Shown here: positions 44,396 to 55,047 of the stretch, one piece after another | Numbering within the stretch: position 1 is the first letter of the stretch | How the letters are laid out: every line of letters begins with the position of its first letter | Assembly: GCA_949361645.1 (NCBI GenBank) | Contig: OX442429.1 | Coordinates: 8,305,694-8,369,693, forward strand | DNA: 64,000 bases | Direction of reading: 5' to 3' | From: Spongilla lacustris | Taxonomy: Eukaryota > Porifera > Demospongiae > Spongillida > Spongillidae | The notes under the pieces: model-generated | Databases searched by the model: none | Seen by the model: only the letters and a program-made list of their open reading frames with translations | What the model was told of the DNA's origin: nothing | Position numbers and translations under genes: made by a program

Positions 44396-46335
44396 AAAAG
44401 GGCCCTGTGCGTGTGTGCTCTTTGTATTAAGAGTGTGAAGGGTTAATCAACTTAACGGCAAAAATAGCCCAGTGGGTGTGGTCTTTGTAAGAGTTCGAAG
44501 GGTTAATCAGCCTAGCGGCAAAAAGAGTCCTGTGGGTGTGGTCTTTGTAAGAGTGTCAGGGGTTAAGGCACATAGCCGAAAGAAACAGCCTTGTGAGTGT
44601 GTTAAGAGTGTCAGGGATTAAAGTACATAGCCGAGAGAAGCAGCCCAGTGGTTGTGTTAAGAGTGTCAGGGGTTAAACGACATAGCCGAGAGAAACAGCC
44701 TGTGTGTGTGTTAATAGTGTCGGGGGTTAAGCGACATAGCCGAGAGAAACAGCCCAGTGAGTGTGTTCAGAGTGTCGGGGGTTAAACGACATAGCCGAGA
44801 GAAACAGCTGAGTGTGTTAAGAGTGTCAAGGGTTAAACTACATAGCCTGGAGAAACAGCCCAGTGGGTGTATTAAAAGTGTCAGGGGTTAAAGTACATAG
44901 CCTCCTCCCTCTCTCCCTCCCTCCTCCCTCTCTCCCTCCCCCTCCTTCCCTCATCCCTCTTTCCCTCCCCCTCCCTGCCTCTCCTTCCCTCCTACCTCTC
45001 TCCCTCCCTCCTACCTCCCTCACTCCTCCCTCCCTCCCCCTCCTTTCCCTCCTCCCTCTCTCCCTCCCTCTCCCTCACACTCCATCTGTGCGTGTGTGCT
45101 CTTTGTATTAAGAGTGTGAAGGGTTAATCAACTTAACGGCAAAAATAGCCCTGTGGGTGTGGTCTTTGTAAGAGTTCGAAGGGTTAATCAACCTAGCGGC
45201 AAAAAGAGTCTTGTGGGTGTGGTCTTTGTAAGAGTGTCAGGGGTTAAGAGTGTCAGGGGTTAAGGCACATAGCCCAAAGAAACAGCCTTGTGAGTGTGTT
45301 AAGAGTGTCGGGGGTTAAAGTACATAGCCGAGAGAAGCAGCCCAGCGGTTGTGTTAAGAGTTTCAAGGGTTAAACTACATAGCCCGGAGAAACAGCCCAT
45401 TGGGTGTATTTAAAGTGTCAGGGGTTAAAGTACATAGCCTACTCCCTCTCTCCCTCCCTCCTCCCACTCTCCCTCCCCCTCCTTCCTTCCCCCTCATTCC
45501 CTCTTTCCCTCCCCCTCCTTCCCTCCCCCTCCTTCCCTCCCCCTCCCTACCCCTCCTTCCCTCCTCCCTCTATCCCTCCCTCCTCCTTCCCCCTCCTTCC
45601 CTCCCCCAATCTCCCTTCCTCCTCCCTCTCTCCCTCCGTCCCTCCTACCTCCCTCCTCCTCCTTCCCTCCTCCGTCTCTCCCTCCCTCCTCCCTCCCTCC
45701 CTCCCCCTCCTTCCCTCCTCCATCTCTCCCTCACACTCCATCTGTCTGTGTGTGTGTGTGTGATGCTACCAGTAAATATACATATTGTGGATATGCTTAG
45801 ATGTGTGTCAATATTGTTTGGATCTCCCCTCATTCCCTCCCTCCTCCCTCCCTCCCCCTCCTTCCCTCCTTCCTCTCTCCCTCCCTCCCTCCGGCCCTCC
45901 CTCCCTCCATCCCTCCTCCCTCTCTCCCTCCCACCTCCCTCCCTCCCCTACCTTCCCTCATCCCTCCTCCCCTCCCTCTCCTTCCCTCCCCCTATCTCCC
46001 TCCCTCTCTCCCTCCCTCCCCCTCCTTCCATCCCCCTCCTTCCCTCCCCCTCTCCCTCCCTCCCTCCTACCTGGAGGAGAGCAGGTTAACAGTGTCTAGG
46101 TTTAAACGACATAGCCGAAAGGAACAGCCCAGTGCGTGTATTAAAAGTGTCAGGGGTTAAAGTACATAGCCGAGAGAAACAGCCCTGTGGGTGTGTTAAA
46201 AGTGTCAGGGTTAAACGACATAGCCAAGAGAAACAGCTCAGTGGGTGTGTTAAGAGTGAGTGTCAGGGGTTAAACGACATAGCCGAGAGAAACAGCCCAG
46301 TGGGTGTGTTAAGAGTGAGTGTCAGGGGTTAATAA
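44396..46335 (+). repeat. ~56-bp minisatellite alternating with polypyrimidine blocks
   Basis: The unit contains gtgtgttaagagtgtcaggg, gttaaacgacatagccgaga and gaaacagcccagtggg. Groups of units (44.40-44.90, 45.09-45.44, 46.08-46.33 kb) alternate with C/T-rich blocks (44905-45080, 45442-45740, 45830-46070). Two groups pass into pyrimidine at the same point (aagtacatagcct), so the compound block itself was duplicated. Confidence 0.88.
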
Positions 46336-46572
46336 CAGTGGCTTTATACCATATATGTCCGTGACATGTCAGGTCAACATCTAAAGAAGCCTTACAAATT
46401 TTCTCCCCATAACCCAACACAGGTGTTAGTGACTAGGTCATGTGTGGTGTTATGTGATGCATCCTGCCTATTCATTCACATGCACTCTACAGGGTTAACT
46501 GACCTTATGGTATAGTGTTATCATGTACTGCAATGTGGTGGTCAGTGAATGTTTCGGTTTGAATTTACTCCT

Positions 46573-46830
46573 TAGGGTTAGGGTAAGGCACTTATTTCTC
46601 ATAAAAGTCGCTGAGCGGATCAGCATCCAACATCGAATTCTGACGGCAGAGTTCGGCGTAGAAATTTATTAATTTTTTCAACATAGCAATACTGAGCACA
46701 CAGAATACACAAATTGAAATTGTTCACTTCTGCAGTTGACACACGATGTCCACAATGCTTAGCCGGGAAAGCACATTGACTGTCCCCCATCCACTGATAT
46801 GGGCCATAGTTGGGTACGACTGCATATGTA
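46573..46830 (-). repeat. Dispersed ~250-bp module, copy 1, with exon-like part
   Basis: Starts ttagggttagggt and shares gtaaggcact, gctgagcggat, ctgacggcagagtt, gcagttgaca and gatgtcc in order with 51797-52030. The minus strand has a short open stretch (QWMGDSQCAFPAKHCGH). It could be an exon of a repeated gene or part of an unknown element. Confidence 0.65.
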
Positions 46831-46834
46831 TGAG

Positions 46835-47482
46835 GAGAAACCGTAAAATATATATACATAATACATGAAATGGGTTCACTTAATCGCTGTCAGTCCAAGC
46901 CTATAACAAAGACCATATGCAGATGGGCATACACCCCATTTGAAACTAAGTGTGTTTGTTGCTATCCCTGTACAACTCTTCCCCCCCAGTTCTTCAGATG
47001 TGTCTGTGTTTGTGACATAACCCTTTATAACAATGACCTCAATGCACATTTCTTTTCACTTACTAAATAATAAATTCAGTGTGCCTTTTAAAATCCTGTG
47101 GCTTGGCCTAGTAGAATTATCGACTTTGGAACGGAGTCCCCCCAACTCCTTGGTGAATTGAGGCTGTATCTTTTTACCCTGATATATCTGCGTTGAAAGA
47201 ATATTGTGTCCCATTACTTCACACTACTGTGCATACACTTCAAAGCACATGGGCTCATACACATAAGACGTCCAGAGCACATGTTCCCCATCTTTTTAAA
47301 GCACATGGCCTATTTTTCATACACAAGGCACCCCATCTGTAGCTTAGTGTTTGTTTGTTGCATACAAGCTATCCTCCCCAATTACGAAATTAAGAAAGCT
47401 GTGGATTTCACAACATTTGTATTTTAAGCTTTTGAGGGGCCCACTTAATCACTATTAGCCCAAGCCGATATACAGGTGGGCA
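46835..47482. other. Non-coding interval with a repeated short block
   Basis: A block like gatgggcatacaccccattt occurs at 46922 and, varied, beside the next element (47474, 48456). No gene seen. Confidence 0.4.
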
Positions 47483-47484
47483 TA

Positions 47485-48443
47485 GGGGAGGAGTGGGTTA
47501 GTTGAGCCACTTTTTAAGTTTAGGTTTATACTGCCTCTGAGGTTTGGTATTAAGCAGAGGTTAATAGTCTGATGTAAAGGAGCATCACTTGGGTACATGT
47601 TGTAGGAATGTTAGAGACTGGGGATGTACGTGAGAAAAATGACATTATTAAAAATCAACAGGTGTCAAATGGCAAAACTAACCCACCCAAGTGGGTTAGT
47701 GGTGCCAGGTACATGGGTCAGTTGAGTCATATGCTGCCTTCAGCCAAAGTTAGTTGCATGGCACAATAATTGCTAACATAAGTAGGCCTAGGCCTTACAT
47801 TATCATATCATTGATCAAAGCAAATTCCTACACTAATGCATGACACTTTTTCAATGAGAGCACTTGAAATTGATCGGCAAGTGATTTCAACGTGATTCAC
47901 AAGTAATTTTTCCTTTTAAAAATAAAAACAGAATGCATCTGAGATTGCTGCATAACCAAATAATCATAGCTCACTATTTCTGTACGTGAATCAATAAATC
48001 ATTTTAATGCCATACAAATGCAGCTAAAGCGTATGTCTCAACTAACACCCCTTGCAAATGGCTCAACTAAGCCCACTACTAACTTTTCCTGTATCTAGCT
48101 AAGTTGTATAAAAAGGAAGCAAAGTATATAATTTATTATAAACATAAATATAGCTGCATACATGCACTTTCAAACACCCAAGACTGAAACAAGAATATTG
48201 TCATTATGTAGAAATTATGAGGGCACAAACCATAAAAACAGAATTTCACTCTGATCATCAAAATTCTTATTTTTGAATTTCACATCCTGATGAATACTAG
48301 AACAAAATCCTAAAGTAGGACAAAAAGCTAGTCTTAACACTTAATGTCAATATATGTTAGCATAATTCAATTATGTTTCTTCATGGAGCCAAAACAGGGG
48401 GTGGCTCAACTAACCCAGTGGCTCAACTAACCCACTCCTCCCC
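47485..48443. mobile_element. 959-bp TA-flanked element with 26-bp perfect TIRs
   Basis: GGGGAGGAGTGGGTTAGTTG followed by AGCCAC at 47485-47510 is exactly inverted at 48418-48443, flanked by TA on both sides (47483-47484, 48444-48445). TA duplication fits Tc1/mariner-type insertion, although the ends do not match ones I know. No transposase ORF is present. The right TIR core gtggctcaactaaccca is repeated once just inside. Its length equals the 959-bp satellite unit by coincidence; the sequences are unrelated. Confidence 0.78.
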
Positions 48444-48595
48444 TACCTCCCAGACAGGTGGGCACACACCCCATTTGACGTTCAATTCGCTCTAGAAGCA
48501 TAAACCACCTGCCTGCTTAAGGTTAAGTACCAAGCCTATTTTGTTAAAGGTTTAAAAACCACGTATGAGACAGTTTATATGCATATACCACTATC

Positions 48596-48846
48596 TCCTA
48601 CCCACCCTGTTTTGATAACATCCGCCCTGTTTTGGTAAAACCCTTTTGGTAGCAGCCGAAAACCCGTATACCACAGTGTCGTGTGTGTACACATATGCAT
48701 GCAAACACCCGCACCCACACCCACACACACACCCTGTTGCAGCCAGTTTGACACCTTATACCTATAAACCACATTCTCCTACCTGCCCACAAGCTGCCCT
48801 GTTTTGGCAATAGCCGGAACCCGTATCCCACAGTGTAAAAGGTGCA
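48596..48846 (-). other. Two exon-like modules on the minus strand
   Basis: Minus-strand blocks ctgtggtatacgggttttcg (near 48677) and ctgtgggatacgggttccgg (near 48835) each run through tgccaaaacaggg-like sequence to a donor-like gtaggaga. They encode similar peptides (YTGFRLLPK; GYGFRLLPK). A third copy is at 52840-52870. No protein family is recognised. Confidence 0.4.
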
Positions 48847-48873
48847 CCTAAGCCCCACCACACACATGCACGC

Positions 48874-48880
<7 letters not shown>

Positions 48881-48909
<29 letters not shown>

Positions 48910-48991
48910 TGTTGTGTGTGGAAGAATGAAATTTAAATTGGTATTAATGTTACATCTCCCCTCTTTCAATACAAGCATCTTCACTCTTTGT

Positions 48992-49049
<58 letters not shown>
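48881..49049. repeat. CA and GT microsatellites
   Basis: (ca)n at about 48879-48906 and (gt)n at 48994-49049 lie in opposite orientation about 90 bases apart and could fold together. Confidence 0.95.
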
Positions 49050-49051
<2 letters not shown>

Positions 49052-49186
49052 ACACAAAAACTGATTGCACAGGTTGGCATAACTCCCATACAGGTGAAGG
49101 TGGCATAAGGGCAGACACCAAACACCCCATAGCACTTCTATATACACATACATGTACCATTTTAACACCAAACACAATAAAAGAGC

Positions 49187-49445
49187 TTACACCTGAACCA
49201 CTCCTCCATAGAATTCAAATGTCGTGGCGAATTGAAGGTGGAGCAGGCTGCTCACTCTAATACAGGTGAATGGAGTTGGCTTGGGATATCTGTGATATGT
49301 GGAGGTGATTGATGCTAGGTATAATGTACTGCAATACCCTGTTTTTTTTTTAAATCTACACACACACACACACACCAGCTCTAATGAAAGACCATGTACT
49401 GCAATACCCTAACTGCACATGTGTTTGTTTTTAAATCACACACAC

Positions 49446-49486
<41 letters not shown>

Positions 49487-49711
49487 TTACCTCTGCAATA
49501 CAGTCACTGCATTACATTTCAAGAGAGCAAAAGGCTCGGTCTAGTACAAATGACTGCAGATGGTTTGGGATATCTGTGATATGTGAAGACTGTCAGTCAG
49601 GGACAGTCAACCACACACACACACACACACACACACGCGCGCGCGCGCACACACACTTACCTCTGCAATACAGTGGACTTGGCTGTGATCTGATAGATGC
49701 TGTACTGCAAT
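49187..49711 (-). other. Further exon-like modules with donor sites, minus strand
   Basis: Minus-strand stretches end in gtattgcagag followed by gtaagt at about 49665 and 49493. A third open stretch (HRYPKPTPFTCIRVSS) runs 49375-49187 and ends at a gtgtaag. They share catatcacagatatcccaa and gggtattgcag blocks, so the exons or their surroundings are duplicated. A gene is possible but cannot be assembled by eye. Confidence 0.35.
49441..49650. repeat. CA microsatellites
   Basis: (ca)n at about 49440-49482 and at 49612-49652, the latter with a CG run. Confidence 0.95.
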
Positions 49712-49894
49712 ACCCTGACTGCACATGTGCTTTTTTTTTTTAATCTACACGCACCAGCTCTAATGAAAGACAAGTCATTTAAATTAAAAATCACACACAC
49801 ACACTTGTATGTGCCATTTTTGACCGACTGCCAATATATTTTGTGTGTGTGTGCGTGCGTGCGTGCGTGCGTGCGTGCGCGCGTGAACACTTAC

Positions 49895-49971
49895 GAGGAA
49901 GAGCTCAGGTATTCTATCGCTGTACAAGGAGGCAGACATTTAGTAAGGGTGGTGCGCACTAATTAGAATGT
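49895..49971 (-). pseudogene. Minus-strand exon, copy A, divergent from recombinase copy A
   Basis: It shares tgtacagcgatagaatac and the donor gtaagtg with the exon at 53980-54112 but lacks the matching start region. It lies about 0.93 kb upstream of recombinase copy A, the same spacing and orientation as in copy B. Confidence 0.5.
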
Positions 49972-50035
49972 CACTTGCCCGAACCGTCTGTTCGTTTGTG
50001 TTGTAAGAAGCCTATCCGGTATACAGGAGAGGTGG

Positions 50036-50116
50036 TCCATCCATCCATCCATCTATCCATCCATCCATCCATCCATCCATCCATCCATCCATCCATCCAT
50101 CCATCCATCCATCCAT

Positions 50117-50150
<34 letters not shown>

Positions 50151-50164
50151 GTCCGTCCGTCCGT
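50036..50164. repeat. (CCAT)n tetranucleotide microsatellite
   Basis: About 30 units of ccat, changing to ccgt at the end; a minus-strand frame through it gives repetitive WMDG peptides of no significance. Confidence 0.97.
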
Positions 50165-50199
50165 GCGTACCGTCTGTCCTAATATCCAATACAGCTGGG

Positions 50200-50902
50200 G
50201 GTCACGTGACATCAGCCAATCCAATCTATGCAGCAATGACGTCATGCAGGCCAAAAAACCGTCTTTTCTCCAACGCTAAGACATTTTGCTGCGCTGTGGT
50301 AGCTCTGATGCACTATGCAGACGACGGGCTGTGGGGCAATGGGTTTCGTTTGGTCATCGGACCTTGCGTTCCCATACAGCACCGCGACTAAGAGTGACTA
50401 AAACACCCTCATTGATCTCCATGACCGTACGTCTCTCGCTCAAAACTAACCCGGCTGCCGAAGTGGATCCACCAAGAGAGACCGAGCACCCGGTATGGTG
50501 GCTCTGTCACGAAGCGTTCGGCTGCTACATTCATCCAAAGTTGGTACCAAAAGCCATGAATTCCATCAATTATTATACAGCAAGTATTGCGCGCATAATT
50601 TTAAACTAATTATTGTTCCAGCTGCTGGAACAACACTTAAGGTGCCTATACTAAGTCACGTGCGTCGAGGGCATTAATAAATTTCACTGTGGGTGGGCGG
50701 ATAATCATATACTAGCTATACGCGTACCGCTGCTGCATGCGATCGCGCTCCGTGTCGCCACCCCTCCGTGTCCCCACCCAGCCGTGTCTTTTCGGGGAGC
50801 CCGGCCGGATACTTGCATTTTCCCAGCTGCTGGACCTCCGTATATATGTATATATATAATTAATCTTTCCGGATGTACGCATGGAAGCGTCTGATTGTAT
50901 AT
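50200..50902. repeat. Divergent intergenic region, duplicated (copy A)
   Basis: Colinear with 54200-55047 (for example actatgcagacgacgggctg, ggtcatcggacc, gaagcgttcggctgctacat, gtcacgtgcgtcgagggcat). It probably contains the promoters for both directions; no motif was assigned. Confidence 0.85.
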
Positions 50903-51796
50903 ATGGATAACGACAGCCTTACACCTCTGCCCAAGCGACCGCGCAACAGAGAGATCTTGCAGCTTCGTGCAAGCGACTTCCCCCTAAATCTTACTGCACA
51001 AATCGCAGGACTCCGGCACTACCTCACGGAACCGTTATCCGCAACCAGGAAGACTGATCCGCTCTCGAAAATAACACTCCAAGCGACAGAACGTCGCCTG
51101 CTTAGTACGCTTAAATCGCTATTATACCATCACTGCATGCATGCATCTTTTCCCCCCATTCCTATATATATAATTATATGCATGCAGGCTTCCTCGGTTA
51201 TACGCACAGCAGGAGATTAAATCCTGACTCGTCTCCGGACTTGACGCAGTGCCAAGACCTGGAACTCTTGAGAAGTTTCTTAAAATACATGGAGGTATAC
51301 TTATTTGCATAATTATATACATACATTCCAGGATGCATGGACATTATATTATACAATGCATGCAGGAACAGAGAGGCTCTTCACCAGGGACGCTGGCCAC
51401 TTATTGCCAAAGCTTTGTTCATGCACTAGCCTTCCTTACGGCAGACCCAGCTCTGTCAGCAGCGGTCAGGACGTGGCTGGCAAAATTTCAAAAATCAGCT
51501 TTTGAGCAACGAGACGTCTCGTGGCAGAGGCTCAAAGCCAAAGGTATATTATATATCGTTGTACCATATTTATAGCCCACATTTAACAAAGTCTTTTCTT
51601 TTTTTATCATGCATGCATGCATGCATGCACTCTATAGGGAAATGGTTGGTTTGGGGGGAAGTGATCGATGTTCTCAGATTACAGAAAGAGCTCTACGAAT
51701 CCGCAGTCTTTGTTCAGCCGAGCCTGGGAGTCGCAAAAGTACGCAGTACTTTTACTGTACTGCACTATACCCCCTGCGAGGGGCCGCGAATACCTT
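50903..51796 (+). pseudogene. Crypton-like tyrosine recombinase, copy A, truncated
   Basis: Four exons are recognisable by homology to copy B with the same splice sites: 50903-51104, 51188-51294, 51366-51543 and 51638-51796. Exon 1 starts MDNDSLTPLPKRPRNREIL, exon 2 FLGYTHSRR, exon 3 (178 bp, in frame) RGSSPGTLATYCQSFVHALA. Exon 4 reaches the catalytic Arg I box (LYCTIPPARGREY, after a local frame break) and then stops at a junction with a ttagggttaggg-starting module. The Lys, second Arg, His and Tyr boxes are lost, so it cannot be an active recombinase. Confidence 0.78.
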
Positions 51797-52030
51797 TAGG
51801 GTTAGGGTTCGGGTAAGGCACTCATTCTCGCTGAGCGGATTAGCATAAACGCTGACGGCAGAGTTGGCTGACAAAAATTTTTATCTCAACAAAACCGCAA
51901 TATAACAAAATGACTTTCGCAGTTGACACGATGTCCTTCCTATGTCGAACCGGGAGAGCACTTTGACTGTCCCGCATCCACCGGCAAACCAACGAGCTTG
52001 TTCATATGCGCGAATGTTGGGTCCAACATT
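51797..52030 (-). repeat. Dispersed module, copy 2, at the truncation point of recombinase copy A
   Basis: Homologous to 46573-46830. It begins ttagggttagggttcggg directly where recombinase copy A ends. The minus strand has an open stretch (AYEQARWFAGGCG). Confidence 0.65.
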
Positions 52031-52324
52031 GCCAGCCAAAAAAAAAAAAAAAAAAAACTCTGCCTTAATTCTTTTGTGGGGGAGTAAACACATACGTAAC
52101 ACAATACACATTTATTAAAACAACTTACAAAAAATAATACCTGCACCAGAGGTACCCTCCCCTTGATCAGCTGACTAGTAAGCTTGGCCAAATTCTTGAT
52201 TAAACAAATGCCCTGCATATATGCAAACAACACTGCACTTACACGTGTTACAAACCTTCCCTGCATAAATGCGTGGGGAGAGAGAGACAGTAAACTTATT
52301 GTTCATTTCTAACACAATTGTACA

Positions 52325-52440
52325 CAATAATACCTCTGCAACAAAGGCACCCTCAAGTTTGACGGTCTCCCATCTACCAGCAAAGCTTCTGGAGCATGTT
52401 CAGATGCAACAGGGTCCAGCAAAAAAATTCTGTGGTGGCA
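52325..52440 (-). other. Related exon-like module, copy 3
   Basis: agcaaagcttctggagcatg and gttcagatgcaac recall 51980-52015 (gcaaaccaacgagcttgttc). The minus strand is open (EHAPEALLVDGRPSNLRVPL) and is followed by a possible donor. Product unknown. Confidence 0.35.
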
Positions 52441-53703
52441 AGAAAGCATTTTTTTTCTTCTACCACAGTACAAATTGATTAAACAACTTAATACACACAC
52501 ACACACACACACACACACAAAGATGATACCAATCATACTTACATGAAGCAAACTTATCACATAATTCCCTTGCACTCTCACACATCCACACATACAGCAG
52601 TTCATTTATTAAATAAATGCACACGTGTGTGTGACTGTGTGTGTGTGTGTGTCCCCTGCACTAGCACCAGACCGCATGCAGTAAATCCCCAACTAACCCT
52701 GGAGCACATGATCACATATGGTCTTGGCTAGATGCCTCCTCCATCACCTTCAGACTTGACCACTGGTCAGCCCTCAGCTGGGACCGTAAAACGCCCCCCC
52801 CCCCCCCCCCCCACCACAGTATTTGTGTAAACTACTGTTTTGTAATAGCCGGAAACCCGTGTCCCACAGTGTGGTTGTGCGTTTTTTTACCTTGGCACCT
52901 CATACATATGCTCGTATGAAGTATGGAAGGGAGGTCCAGAAAAAAAAAGAGGAACAAAACAAAGAAAAAAAATGCTTTACCGAAAATATTTTATTGACCT
53001 CGAGTTGCCGATTTCAAATGTGCGTGTGTCTGTGCGTGTTGTGCGTGGGTGGGTGTGTCTGTGTGTGTTGTGTATCACAAAAGGTATTTACCAATTAAAT
53101 GCCATTCAAGGCTTCAGCTATTAAGACACACGTACAAAATGACTGTTACATCTTTCCCCTTTCTCTACAAGCATCTTCACTCTTTCTCTTGTGTGCGTGT
53201 GCATGTGTGTGACACAGAAGCTAAGTGTTGCTTTACAATCAGTAAGCTATGAACAGGGTTGCCGAAGGCCAGCTGGCCTGTCAGGTCGGACCCCTAGCCT
53301 GTCAGGCCAGACCACGCCCCCTCAATGTACCACCAACTACATGCATGTACTACTTTATTTCTACATGTATGCAAACCAATTAAATTCACTTCTTGTGAGA
53401 TTCAACTATTAAAGTAAGGTGCAATAGTTTTAACACTGTTTGCCCTTATATATACTACACTAGCATTGTGTTTATTAGTTATTATTTCAACTTATTCAGT
53501 ATGAGAAGTAGTTAATTTAAATTGCACACTTTACGTGGCCATCTTAAAGTGGTCTCGCTAGCCAGACGTACATCGAACTTCAACTGGACTGGGAAGTACA
53601 TTGGTCAAATAAGAAGGCTGCCCAAGCTGAGATAACAAGGCCTACATTCCTAACTTAAGCTGTAGCACCTATTCACAATTAAGGCTCACTTAAACACTCA
53701 GTA

Positions 53704-53705
<2 letters not shown>
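52440..53705. other. Non-coding interval with microsatellites
   Basis: It has (ca)n at 52495-52518, a C20 run at 52793-52812, and one copy of the gccggaaacccgtgtcccac block at 52848. No gene was assembled. Confidence 0.45.

Positions 53706-53769
<64 letters not shown>
53706..53769. repeat. (CA)n microsatellite
   Basis: About 32 uninterrupted CA units. Confidence 0.97.
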
Positions 53770-53770
<1 letters not shown>

Positions 53771-53979
53771 CTTGGCTTTTATGAATGCTAGGGCCCCGGG
53801 TATTTCCAGAAGCCAACAGTTTAGACTTTACCTACACCCCATTTAGCAAGCCTGCCATTGGTGAAATACATAAATGGATATTGTTACCCTTTTGGTCAGT
53901 CTGCATACTGCCAAATATATAAACAAAGGCCGTTGTTGTTGCAAGCGTGTGTGCGTGCGTGAGTGCCATGAACACTTAC

Positions 53980-54112
53980 GCGGAAGATCCAAGTATTCTA
54001 TCGCTGTACAAGGAAGCCCGTTGGGTCCAACAGCTTTGACTTGGAAAGAGTGGTCTGAGACTGTGGTACCGGTATAGAAAGCGATAGTCAGGTTCGTTGC
54101 GTGCGTTCGCAT
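53980..54112 (-). CDS. First exon of an unrecognised minus-strand gene (copy B)
   Basis: ATG at 54110-54112 opens a 133-bp stretch (MRTHATNLTIAFYTGTTVSD, then FQVKAVGPNGLPCTAIEYLD) ending in a consensus donor gtaagtg at 53974-53979. A partial copy with the same donor stands at 49895. In both places it faces away from the recombinase gene, about 0.93 kb off. Later exons may be among the minus-strand modules at lower coordinates, but the gene was not assembled and the family is unknown. Confidence 0.5.
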
Positions 54113-54717
54113 TCACCACAAACACCAGGTGTATAGAATCCAGCCAGGTGTTTTCTGTACCTAATCATGTTAAAGACAAGAGAGGCCATCCATCGTAAAT
54201 AATCTGCACGTGACATCAGTACCCAGGCCCAATTTTCGAACTTAGCAGCAATGACGACACCATGCTAGCCACACAAAAAACGTCCTTTCTCCAACGCTAA
54301 GAGCTATTGCTGCGTAGAGCTAGCTCTGATGCACTATGCAGACGACGGGCTGTAGGCTGACGGGTTTGGTTTGGTCATCGGACCTCGCGTTCCCATGCAG
54401 CACCGCGAATAAAAGTGACGAATACAGCCTCACGGATCTCCATAGATGTACCTCTCACGCTCGAAACAAAACCTGCTGCCTACGTGGAACAACCACGAGA
54501 GACGCTGCACCCGGTATGGCGGCTCTATGAAGAAGCGTTCGGCTGCTACATTTAGGCAAAGTTTGCACGAAAAGCCATGAATCCCATCAATTTCAATACA
54601 CGAAGTATTGCGCGCATAATTTTAAACTCATTATCGATGCCAGCCGTTGGTACGTACAAAACCCCCTGTACTGAGTCACGTGCGTCGAGGGCATTAATAA
54701 ATTGGGTATACTCAGTA

Positions 54718-54797
54718 GTCTCGTACCCAGACCCTGATTCCCACAGCTGCGGATGAATTACATGCAGCTGTGGGAATTAGGGTCTGGGCACGAGACT
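54718..54797. repeat. 80-bp hairpin of a dispersed repeat (gtacccagaccct)
   Basis: gtctcgtacccagaccctga is inverted about 30 bases later (tagggtctgggcacgagac), with inner arms ttcccacagctgc and gcagctgtgggaa. Fragments occur at 16288-16303 and 42774-42788. It is probably a very short MITE or its paired ends. Confidence 0.75.
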
Positions 54798-55047
54798 ATA
54801 TACACGCGTATTATACTATACCGCTGGCTGCATGCCCCAATACGTACCCCTCCGTGTCCCCACCCCTCCGTGTCCCCACCCCTCCGTGTCTTGCTGAAAG
54901 CCCGGCCGATTTCTTGCAATTTCCTAGCCGCTGGTATATACCTTATCAATATTCAGATTTAATTTGGCCGGATAAAAAGTTGCGCGTGCGGCGCATGTGC
55001 ACGTAAGCGTCCGCGTATATACGCGCTCATCTCTTGTACTGCGTGAG

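Noticed and set aside
44863..46160. Pro/Ser/Leu-rich frames of up to 229 codons
   Set aside because: Polypyrimidine tracts translate this way in every frame.
47485..48443. Relation between the 959-bp TIR element and the 959-bp satellite unit
   Set aside because: Lengths coincide but no sequence is shared.
50012..50254. Minus-strand WMDG repeat protein
   Set aside because: Translation of the (CCAT)n microsatellite.
51797..51812. Internal telomere array
   Set aside because: Only two TTAGGG units here and at 46573; too short to call an interstitial telomere, kept only as a breakpoint motif.
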